Below are positions 47,291 to 57,074 of a DNA stretch of 64,000 nt, one piece after another; the stretch's first letter is position 1; each line of letters begins with the position of its first letter. The stretch covers positions 48,587,053-48,651,052 of the forward strand of contig CM060732.1 of NCBI GenBank assembly GCA_030704615.1, read 5' to 3'. The DNA is from Takakia lepidozioides. Lineage: Eukaryota; Streptophyta; Takakiopsida; Takakiales; Takakiaceae. A program made the position numbers and the translations under genes. Below the pieces are notes generated by a model. That model did no database searches, was not told where the DNA came from, and saw nothing but the letters and a program-made list of their open reading frames with translations.

Positions 47291-49182
47291 TGCAATTGTC
47301 GTGGCAGAAAACAATGGAGCTTGACAAATTGCCGTAACCGCCCCCAACAATGTACTGGCTGCACCTTGCTTTGTAGCACCACCCACTGGCATATCCCGAG
47401 CCACACCAACTCTCTCCAATGGCACTCGTGGCTCTACCTCTGATACACTTGGGCAAGCGGGTACCATCGATGGCGTAGTTGGCACTGTGTCAGCCAATGT
47501 GAAAGACTGTGGAAGCCTTGTTTGTCGACTTGCTTCCCCCCTTTGTGGATCAAAATCCACATCTGCTCCTCTTGGCTCAGAAGCACGAGTTGCTGCTCGA
47601 GTGACAGCAGCTGCAGAATCCACATGCAATGGTCCTGCGAGTGCGGCTCCACACATGAAGCCCATACCAATCTGGTCTTCCCTAGGCATAGGAGGTTGTG
47701 CAGGTGGGGCTTGAACCTCAGGCCTTGGAGCTAGCACAACATGAGTAGTGGCCATAGTAGCAAGACGTTGCTCTAGCTGGGCAAGCCTATCCACCATGCC
47801 TTGGTCATGACCTTGACCTTGACCTTGTGCTCCTTGATTTTGGATACGACCTCCACCGCGACCTCTGCCTCCTCTACCTCTCTGGACTACATTGCCTCGT
47901 CCTTGGCCACCATTGTTCCTTGGAACTGGCCTGGGCGTAGCTCAGGATGCAAGTCATAACAATGGGCCTCATCATGCCCATACTTGCCACAATGCCCACA
48001 CTGTAGTTGTGTAGGTTGTGCCTGTGCCAACCCTTTGCCTCTCTCCGGGCAATCTCTCTTAACATGGGGTCCTCCACAATCCCAACATGTCACACCCGAC
48101 TGTTGTTGGCCTGAGAATGAAGGATGTGACCTCTGCAATTCAGATCCTCTCTGTCCTTCCCTGGGCTTCGCCTGAGCCCCCTTGTTGCCTTGAGCACGTT
48201 GGGGTAGTGGTTGTTGTTGGCTAGGAGCCCCACTTCGTTGTGTCTCCTTATCAAATCCCACCATGACTACTCGCTCCTCCACCATATTGAGCTCTATCCG
48301 CTCTACCAGCAAAAACACGTTTGCTAAGGTGGGTTGGTCCACTTGAAGGAGAGTTGCATCTTGCACCCTTCTCCTTAGCTCCTTGTCCAATATCCCATAC
48401 CAGAATTGGACTGCTTGAGCTTCCGTAACCCCTTGGGTTACATTTATCAATCGCCTCATGCGCGTGTAAGTCTCTCTCAAACTCTCAGTAGGCTTGCGCT
48501 GGAACTCTTGCAAGCTCCACAATTTCTCCGTCCTTATTCCCTGATAGTTTCTCCTCAACTCCTCGAAGAACTCCACAACTGGGTTAAAAGCAGGCACGGG
48601 TGCTGGTGCTGCAACAGAAGCTTGAGTGGATTTCCCAGCTCCATCTTTACTTGTCCCACTACTAGTGCTTGCAGTTGGGGATGTTGGTGTAGCTGCTGGT
48701 GTCACTGCTGCCCTTGTGCCTCTAGTGATGGAGATATAGTCAGGTGACCAATATTGTCGCCACTCCTCAATCTCTACCTCATTTCCCCGCCTAAACTCAT
48801 GGTAGTCATCCATAGGCAGCCCCTCAAGGTGCTGAAACAGCCCCTTCCACGCCATAAAAGGCGTAAACAGTTGTGGATTGCGCATCTGCTGCAAATCACA
48901 CCAACTATCAAACTCTTGTATGAAATCATCAAGCTCGATGGTGCCCACAGCTCCCGAGTACCGACGTGGCCCCTTGGTAGCTCCATATATTTCCTCCATC
49001 ATATCCCACAACAATGGCACGGAAATGGCTTGCACCCTCGGGGAGAATCCTCCTAACTCTAAGTCTGAACCTTCCTCAGAAGACACTGAAGGTGAAGGTG
49101 GCCTAAACCGCACACCTCGTCTTGTATACCCACTAGTATCGCTGGTGCTCGTACCGACACTCTCCTCAGCAACTGGTGGCAC
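47267..49182 (-). pseudogene. Element A Gag with two zinc knuckles
   Basis: The frame opens downstream of TGA (49197 region) without any ATG before the conserved 'TSGYTRRGVRFRPPSPSVSS'. The capsid-like part includes 'RRYSGAVGTIELDDFIQEFD' and 'RRLINVTQGVTEAQAVQFWY'. Two knuckles follow: 'CWDCGGPHVKRDC' (CX2CX3HX4C variant) and 'CGHCGKYGHDEAHC' (CX2CX4HX4C). After them comes an RGG-rich stretch ('RGGRGRGGGR'), read in the next frame because one G is missing near 47920 relative to element B. The N-terminal end at 49182 is the limit of the open frame (GTG), not a proven start. Confidence 0.75.
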
Positions 49183-49939
49183 CTCCGTGATGAAAACTCA
49201 CACTCAAACCGGCTATCAACTTGTCTCTAATCCCCCTTTCCACGAGGTAACCGGGTAGAGAACCTGTTGCGGCTTATGGTTTGGAATACTAAGTTCTTAT
49301 TCTGAACCTGCACCTGCACCTGCATCCACCGCAGGCACTCCTATGGTCTGCTGGTCATCAACCCAGCCTCACCATAAGAGAAACAATGATGGTCTGTTGG
49401 TCATCATCCCAGCCTCACCACCGACAGCACGCTCTAGGATTGGCCGGCCACAATATTTCCGGCACAACCACCTATAAAAGCAAGCGCCCAAACCAAACTA
49501 GCATGACGCACAGTCAAGCATGCATGTGTGGGAGGAGTTTCCAAACACAGGAAACTCAAACAACAACACCTCCCATAGCTTAAATCAATCGATCTCCTTG
49601 CGGCTTCAATAAACCTGCAAGATGGTCAAGTCTCTATCCAAACTAGCTCTGCCTCCGTTTACGGAAAAGCTTTGGCCTACAAGAATGATGGAAGACTATA
49701 GAGAAAGGAAGCTAAAGCAATCTCTAAGCCCAGAATGCTCTCATCCCATTACTCCCCCTATCTTCACACTCATTCTTGCTCAAGCAATAGATAAGATTAT
49801 CCTTAAAAAACCTCTCAAATAACTCTCAAGAGCCCTCAAATTATTGCCATGAACTTCTGAAATCTGCCCTCAATCAGCCCTTCACATAGACCCACCGAGG
49901 TTCAAGAAGTTCGCAAACTTGGACTCTAAACAGTCCACC

Positions 49940-51140
49940 AAAAGGCCCTAGGCGCCCGCCAATTAGTGGCCTCCAAGGTCTCCAACCAGCCCTCACAATG
50001 GCTCTACAAGCCTGCCCAATATGGCCTCCAAGGACCTCCAAGAGTCCTCCAAACAGCCCTTAAGAAGCTCCACAAATCTGCCAAGTATTGGCCTCCAAGG
50101 ACCTCCAACAGTCCTCCAATAGCCCTTAAGAAGCTCCTCAAATCTGCCAAGTATTGGCCTACAAGGACCTCCAATAGTCCCTCAAAGAGCTCTTAGAAAG
50201 TTCCATAAGTCTGCCCAATATGGGCCTCCAAGGACCTCCAATCGTCCTCCAACCAGCCCTCACAAGGCTCCACAGGCATGCAAAACATTGGCCTCAAAGG
50301 ACCCCAAATAGTCCTTCAAACAGCCCCAAGCAGGCTCCACAAGCCTGCAAGATATTGGCTTCAATAGACCCCAAATAGTCCTCAAAGCAGGCCCCAATAC
50401 CTGCAAGATATTGGCCTCAATAGACCCCAAATAGTCCTCAAACATGCCCCAATACTTGTTAAATATTGGCCTCAATAGACCCCAAATAGTCCTCAAACAG
50501 CCCCAATACCTGCAAGATATTGGCCTCAATAGACCCCAAATAGTCCTCAAACAAGCCCCAAGAAGGCTCCAAAAATATCCACAGTCAGTCGATTTTTCAT
50601 TCGACACTGACCAAATTTCATCCAAAACCGCAATTTCTCATCCGCATGTTCGATATTTCATCCGCCACGATAGTTCATCCGTCGGTGCAATATATCATCC
50701 ACTGGTGCGATTTCATCCGCTGGCGCAGTTTCATCCGTCACCGCAATTTTTCATCCGAAGGCACGATAGTTCATCCGCTACCATGATTTCATCCGATGGC
50801 GCAGTTTCATCCGTCGCCGCGATTTTTCATCCAATAGTGCGATAGTTCATCTGCTGACGAGATTTCATCCGTCACCGTGATTTTTCATCCGTTAGCGCGA
50901 TAATTCATCTGCTGCCGAGATTTCATCCGCTGACGCAGTTTCATCCACTCCACTGCAACCGATTCTCATCCAAGAGTGCCAATTTTCATCCACTGACTCA
51001 ATAGTTCATCCGTGGTTGTGCTCCCAACTCTGGGGCAATGTTCCTACGCGTTTCCATGCGTTCCCACGAGTTCCTAAGGAGTTCCCAAGCATTCTCATGC
51101 GTTCCTTCGAGTTCCCAAGGAGTTCACACGTGTTCCCACG
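49940..51140 (-). repeat. Tandem repeats in the 5' leader of element A
   Basis: About 49.94-50.58 kb holds roughly nine copies of a ~65-bp unit containing 'cctccaaggacctccaa' or 'ccccaaatagtcctcaaa'. About 50.60-51.01 kb holds many short units of the form 'gatttcatccg' and 'gatagttcatccg'. A third short array ('gttcccacgagttcc' type) spans 51.05-51.14 kb. The long frames through here are products of the repeats. These arrays lie between the terminal repeat and Gag on the minus-strand transcript. Confidence 0.7.
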
Positions 51141-51333
51141 CGTTCCCGAGCTAGGGTTTGCGCCGCTTTGCCTCTGCGATTGCTGCAACTAGCTATGGCT
51201 TCTATGGAGCAACCGGAGGTGCTGTTCTTGGTTTCTTGAGCATCAATAGACCACCAAGAGTGCCTCTAACTCCTTGAGCAAGCTATTTGCCACACAACAA
51301 GCTTTCTTTCTCTATAGAACTTATTGAAACAAA

Positions 51334-51650
51334 TGTCAAGTTATTTTACCACTAGTGTGAAACTAGCTAGGAAATAGCTAGCTTTTATATATTGACATTT
51401 GGGATTGGCCCAAGTATCAATCCAGGGGTCAAGACAGATTTAGGCCCTGGAGTGGTTATCTTCACGGCAAGCGCGGGAGGCTCATCTTTCTCGAGTTGAG
51501 CCTCACTGCGCCTAGCTATGGCGCCGTAGTGTGGATTCCCCATGACGTGGGGTGCACTTGGCTTGACTTGTATTTGAGTGATGAGGTTATATATGCATGA
51601 GTTTATGCTTCAGATTTGTGAGCTCGTGCTTGTATTCTTCTTCTTTATCA
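51334..51650 (+). repeat. Element B upstream terminal repeat (A1)
   Basis: 317 bp starting TGTCAAGTTATTTTACC and ending TTCTTTATCA, directly followed by the leader ('cttgagaaag'). It matches A2 at 60642-60866 except for a 92-bp stretch absent from A2. No copy of the B repeat follows it. Confidence 0.85.
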
Positions 51651-51929
51651 CTTGAGAAAGATGAGCTCGTATCTGTGAGTGCCAGATACAAGTTAGTTGT
51701 GGCACTTGTGGTTTTTGCTTGAGAATGAGAGAAATCAGGATGTTGTGCAAGGAGCACCGTGGAGCTCTTGGTTGTTAAAATCGGAGGCGATGTGGGTTAC
51801 GAGGTGGTAGACCTTGGCATTCGATCTTCAACTTCAGAGATGAAAGCACCATGTTGCAGGATTGCAAGACCAAGCGAAAGGGCTGATTTGACTTGGGGCA
51901 AATCAGTGCACTTTGTGGAGTATGTTGAG

Positions 51930-52725
51930 ATTGGGTTTCAATCTCGAGCTTCAGCATTGAGAGGGCTCTTGTCATGGCAAGAGCAGGGCTGGAACAGGAG
52001 CTAAGAGGTGCGGCAAGGCCATGGAATGTGCACCTAGGGTTTCAGAGCTTCGAAGAAGAGCTCTTGCACCACAAGAGGAGTTTCTTGTGGCTGGAAATGT
52101 AAGCCTTAGGGTTTCAGGAGCTTGGCAAGGGCTGTGGAGTGCTTAGTCTTGTCTTAGAGAGCATCAAGGAGCTAAGGATCTAAGATAGGGGGTTGATACC
52201 TCTTGTGTGAAGAGGTTGCATGTGTGGGAGCATGTATTCAGCTCATTGAAGCTTCCATCTTCAAGCTTGGAGGGCAAGCAAGGAAGAGGGAAGGGTCGAC
52301 TCCCCTTATGTGAGAGCAATGCATGTGTGGAGCATGCTTTCAGCCTGTTGAACGCTTGTACTTTCAGGTTTGGGAGTGCAAGAAATGAAGGAAGGGGCTG
52401 GTTTCCCTGTAGGGCATGTGTGGAGCATGCTTCCAGCCCGCTGAAGCGTGTATTTTCAGGTTGGTGGGTGCAAGAAAGAAAGCAAAGGGGCTGATTCTTT
52501 GGTGGTGAGAGTGGGGCATGTGTGGAGCATGCCTTCAGTCCATTGGGCTTTTGTTTTCAAGCTTTAGAGAACTAAAAGAGAAGGTCAGGGGCTGATATGC
52601 TCTTATATGACAGTCCGACACTTGTAGAGCGTGTTCTGAGTTGGGGTTTCAACCTCAAGAGCATGGCTCTTGAATTGGCAAGTGTAGGGGGCTGGAATAG
52701 GCACTAAGACAGATGCTATGGCCAA
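51930..52725 (+). repeat. Direct repeats in the 5' leader of element B
   Basis: Four copies of a ~100-bp unit with 'catgtgtggagcatgc' start near 52219, 52321, 52408 and 52517. A ~90-bp unit with 'gggtttcaa' and 'gggctggaa' lies near 51935 and 52645. Related sequence, inverted, fills 61.06-61.6 kb, the remaining leader of element A. Confidence 0.65.
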
Positions 52726-52957
52726 GGGAAACGCTTGAATGAGTGCTCACAAGGGCTGGAAACCAGCAAGGCTTGGTTGTTTGCCATTGAGTTTAGTGGC
52801 GTGTTTAGGGAGTCTAAGAAAGAAAGCTTGGTTTGTGGCAACCATCTTCCTCATGGCTTAGGGCTACTATTGGTGGTGTGTGGGAGCCGAAAGAGCAAGA
52901 ATATCTTGTTGATTTCTTCACAGCCGCCAGCCACTAGTTGTTGGGGACAGTGCCAGT

Positions 52958-54972
52958 TTGAGCACTAACAATACTAGTGGGTACACGAGACGAGGTATGC
53001 GGTTTAGGCCACCTTCACCTCCTGTGTCTTCTACGGAAGGTTCTGATTCCGATTGTGAATCAGGAGGACTCATACCGGCGGTGCAAGTTGTTTCCTTGCC
53101 ATTGTTGTGGGACACAATGGATGAGATGTATGGAGCTACCAAGGGGCCACGAAGGTACTCTGGGGCGGTGGGCACCATCGAGTTGGATGATTTTATCCAA
53201 GAGTTTGATAGTTGGTGTGATTTGCAGCAAATGCGCAATCCACAACTATTTACGCCTTTCATGGCATAGAAGGGGCTGTTTCAGCACCTTGAGGGGCCGC
53301 CTATGGATGATTACCATGAGTTCAGGCGGGGGCATGAGGTTGAGATCGAGGAGTGGAGGATGTACTGGTCACCCGACTATGTCTCCATCACTAGGGGCAC
53401 TAGAGCCACGAGGGCAGTGGCTACACCTGCCGCTGCACCGGCAGTTTCAGCAAGCAGCAGTGGGACTAGTGGGACTGGTGGTACAGTAGCTACGATTACC
53501 CAAGCCACTACCGCACCAGCACTAGTACCCGTGCCTGCCTTCAATACTGTTGTGGAGTTCTTCAAAGAGTTGAGAGGGAACTACCAAGGGGGTGAGGACA
53601 GAAAAGTTGCGGAGCTTTCAAGAGTTCCAATGGAAGCCGACCGAGAGCTTGAGGGAGGCTTTCACTCGCATGAGACGCTTGATAAATGTAACCCAAGGGG
53701 TTACGGAAGCTCATACAGTCCAATTCTGGTATGGGATATTGGACAAGGAGCTGAGGAGAAGGGTGTGGGATGCAACTCTCCTACAAGCGGCCCAACCCAC
53801 CTTAGCAAATGTGTTTTTGCTGGTAGAGCGGATAGAGCTCAACATGGTGGAGGAACGAGTGGTCATGGTGGGATTTGCTAAGGAGACACCACGGGGTAGT
53901 GGTGATCCTAGCCAACCACTACCTCAACGTGCTCAAGGCAACAAGGGGGTTCATGTGAAGCTCAAGGAAGGGCAGAGAGGACCTCAGATGCAGGGGTCTC
54001 TCCCTTCATTGGCTGGCCAACAACGGGTGGATGTGGTGTGCTGGACATGTGGAGGGACCCCATGTCAAGAAGGATTGCCCAGAGGGAGGCAAAGGGCTGG
54101 CACATGCACAGCCTGCACAGTTGCAGTGTGGGCATTGTGGCAAGCACGGGCATGGAGAGGCCCAGTGTTATGGTTTGCATCCTGAGTTGCGCCCAGGCCA
54201 GTTCCAAGGGAACAATGGTGGTCGGGGGCGAGGTGGAGCAGCCCAGAGAGGACGAGGTGGCCAGGCACAAGGTGCAGGCCAAGGGCAAACTCAACATGGC
54301 CAAGGACGCGGAGGTCAGGGTGTTGACCAAGGTATGGCCAACCGGCTTCAGCAGCTAGAGCAGAGGCTCGCTGCCATGGCTACAGCTCAGGTGGTACCGG
54401 CTCCAAGGCCGGATGGTCCACCTCCTGTTCCTGAGGGAGGAGATATGGGAGGCATGGGATTCATGTGCGGAGCAACACTACCACTAGTGCAGGTGGAGTC
54501 TGCTGCAGCTGTGACTCGAGGAGCAGCACGAGTTCCTGAGCCACGAGGTGCAGAGGTAGAGTTGGATCCACAGCGTGGGGAGGCAAGCCATCAGGCTAGG
54601 CTTCTTCAGTCATTCACATTGGCAGAGACAGTGTCGACGCCATCCATGGCACCTAGTTCTCGCCCGACTGTTATCGAGGCGGAGGTTACTATGTCATTGG
54701 GGAGAGCTACACGGGTAGCTCTACTACCTAGTGTTGCCAAGGCTACGGCAGCTAGTGTGCTGTTGGGAGCGGCCACATCTGTGTGTCAGGCTCCATTGTT
54801 CTTGGCTACCGTGATTGCGACGCCGGGGGTAAGACCAGCTGAGGTGTTCAGGCTAGCAGCTACACTCTGTGAGAGTGGGGAGGTTACTTCATCTTCTGCG
54901 GAGATAGTGGGAGGTGTAGTGCCGGAGGGATCCTCGGATTTGAGGGTCAAGACTGCCACGGCGGCGCCATGA
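52958..54972 (+). pseudogene. Element B Gag
   Basis: Same layout as in A: 'TSGYTRRGMRFRPPSPPVSS', 'RRYSGAVGTIELDDFIQEFD', then zinc knuckles around 'GPHVKKDC' and 'CGHCGKHGHGEAQC', then an RG-rich stretch ('GGRGRGGAAQRGRGGQAQ'). Lesions are TAG at 53267-53269 where A has Trp, an added G near 53588, a frame change near 54050 inside the first knuckle and TGA at 54970-54972 where A has Trp. No in-frame ATG precedes the conserved start, but a pyrimidine-rich 3' splice-site candidate (tttcttcacag, ending 52923) does, so a spliced leader exon may supply the start codon. Confidence 0.75.
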
Positions 54973-55690
54973 CAAGCTGCAGCTGCCAGGTTGATGGAGT
55001 TGCTAGCTAGGCCAGCCATTGAGCGCGCCATGGTGACACGTGGAGTTGTCATGTTAGACAACCAGGATGACATTTTCTGTTTGAGTGGACCGGCAGACAA
55101 GAGGTACTGGCCACTGCGGGTCTTGTTGGACTCGGGAGCTCAGCCATTGATGTTGGGCAGAGCTGCTATTGCAGGCTTGGGCCTCACGGAGGTGGATATG
55201 GAGCCTTGTCATTTCTAGATACAGACGTCTCTGGGAGGATCTGAGCAAGCTCGGGACATGACACGACGTGAGTTGGCTATCAGACTACGGCCGGATCACC
55301 CTACAGATGGCTCAGTGATGCGAGCCAAGGCCATTGTGACAAACGTGGTCTCATACGATGTCCTGGTTGGTGGGGCAGTGTTGTACCCCATGGGCTTCAC
55401 CCTGGATTTTTGGGAGGAGTCAGCTTCCTATAGGCCTGCATCGCAATCAGGGGAGGGCCGGCGTGTGCAGCTCCCTGTGACGTTCATAAGAGGAGTTGCG
55501 GTTGCCCAGCAAGGCAAGATGCCAACACTAGTAGCATTCACAGCGGCAGTGAGTTGGCCTAGAGAGTTGCTTGAGGGCAACGCTCATTCAGAGGATGTGC
55601 CACCTCCGGGAGAGCAGGATGACATGTATGGTATGGCAGAGTTGCCTACCATGGTTGCTCAGAGGATTCGCAGCGGGATGCTGATCGACG
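54973..55690 (+). pseudogene. Element B aspartic protease
   Basis: 'LLDSGAQPLMLGRAAIAGL' holds the DSGA active site and 'SYDVLVGGAVLYPMGF' the C-terminal part. A TAG at 55216-55218 stands where A has a Gln codon. The frame then runs without a break to about 55690, where a frameshift occurs just before the DNMT. Confidence 0.75.
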
Positions 55691-57065
55691 GGTGCAACAA
55701 GCCTGGGTGGAGGCTTTTGTACCGTCAGGAGAGGAGGAGAGTGCGGGGATTGCACCAGGACCACCTCAGTTGTCTCCATTGGACACCACACCTATTGTGT
55801 GGTAGTATCCGGATGAAGGCATTTGTCTTCTGGACTTGTTTGGCGGGATCAGCACCGGATTGGCTGCTGTGTTACAGGCAGGTGTACGAGTTTGGCGTTA
55901 CCTATATGTGGAGAGGGATGAGACTGCACGACGCATTTCACTTTGCCATGTTGCTCAGTTGGTGCAGCGGTACCCTGAGTTGTTGCTGGTGTCTGCAGTT
56001 TGTGGATATCAGCAGGCCTTGCCAGCAGACACTTCGTTGCTGGGGGCGCAAGATTTGGAGCGGGTTGGCTCCATTGATCTGGTAGTGGCAGGTTGGCCCT
56101 GCCAAGGGCATTCATCAGTCGGGCATGGCAATGGATTGCGAGACTCGAGGTCGGGTCTGTTTTGGGAGATGGTGCGGGTTTTGCGCCATTTGCAGCTTCA
56201 TCAAGCTGTATCTCCAGCATACATCTTGGAGAATGTGCCACTGATGGGCGATTCTTAGGCCAGGGTGATGGCCAGTGTGCATCAAGTCCGGTCGTGGCTT
56301 GGGTCAGCAGTGTTGCTAGATGCAGCTACAGTGGGGTCACGGGCTCATCGTCCACGGCTATGGTGGACTAACTTGATGCCACCCGCACTGCTCAAGCGTG
56401 CATTTGATGGGGTGCAGCGGCTAGCATATCTCACAGTGGATAGCATTCTGGACATAGGGAGGCAGTCTCAGCATGTGAGACACGATGACCGTTTGCCTTT
56501 GGCAGTGGTCAACAAGGTGGGTCAACCACGAGCAGCATTACCTACACTGCTCAGCTTCCCAGGATCGCATGCTTTCCGGGATAGTGGACCTGGCCTCCTA
56601 TGGGATGCTCAGTTGCAGCAGTTAGTGGAGCCTAATGCTGACGAGCGTGAGCGGACAATGGGTTTTACCACTGGTACCACGGCGGTGTCGTCTTTTTCTG
56701 AGGCATCACGTCGTCAGGTGTTGGGGCAAGCAATGGATCTCAATTGCTTGACCTGGATTATCAACTTGGCTATGGCTGAGCACCGCAGAGTGCGGAATAC
56801 ACTTCCCTCGATGGTCTCTCTGCCTACCGAGATGGTACAGGCAGTGAGTGGGGGCGAACATGTGAGGACCACGGGGTGCAGACATCCATGGCACACGTGG
56901 GAGGTGCTCAAGGTTCAGAAAGAGTTGGCAGCCAAGGTGGCGGTGATGGATGAGGTTGGGGATTTTTCTCGGGTGGAGGAAGTCCTTGAGGATGAGATGA
57001 TGGGGCAGGATGAGGCCTTGTCACTGACTGAGCAGGTAGGGAGTACTGCTCAAGAGGTTGCAACA
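55691..57065 (+). pseudogene. Element B DNMT3-like cytosine methyltransferase and linker
   Basis: Motif I 'CLLDLFGGISTGLAAVLQ' (55828 on), IV 'GWPCQGHSSVGHGNG' (catalytic Cys near 56100), VI 'LENVPLMGDS' (near 56228), VIII 'GSRAHRPRLWWTNL', IX-like 'GRQSQHVRHDDRL' and X 'ADERERTMGFTTGTTAV' with 'SRRQVLGQAMDLNCLTWI' are all present, so the C-terminal half is better kept than in A. Lesions are a TAG at 55803-55805 just before motif I (A has Gln) and a TAG at 56256-56258 right after motif VI (A has Arg). The linker is again acidic. All catalytic positions that can be judged are intact, so the ancestor of this copy probably encoded an active enzyme (inference). Confidence 0.85.
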
Positions 57066-57074
57066 TAGCAACCA
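57066..57074 (+). promoter_or_regulatory. Candidate readthrough stop, UAG-CAA-CCA (element B)
   Basis: TAG (57066-57068) CAA CCA in the same frame as the DNMT upstream and RT downstream. It is the only stop shared in position by A and B. Confidence 0.6.

Noticed and set aside
47900-47930. Programmed Gag-Pol frameshift in element A
   Set aside because: The frame change near 47920 is a missing G relative to element B, where the frame is continuous, so it is a decay lesion.
42737-49182. Numerous 60-110 codon plus-strand frames across element A
   Set aside because: They are reverse-strand shadows of Gag and Pol.
49940-51010. CRISPR-like or protein-coding repeat array
   Set aside because: Repeats are direct and imperfect without unique spacers, in a plant retroelement leader; frames through them come from the repeat periodicity.
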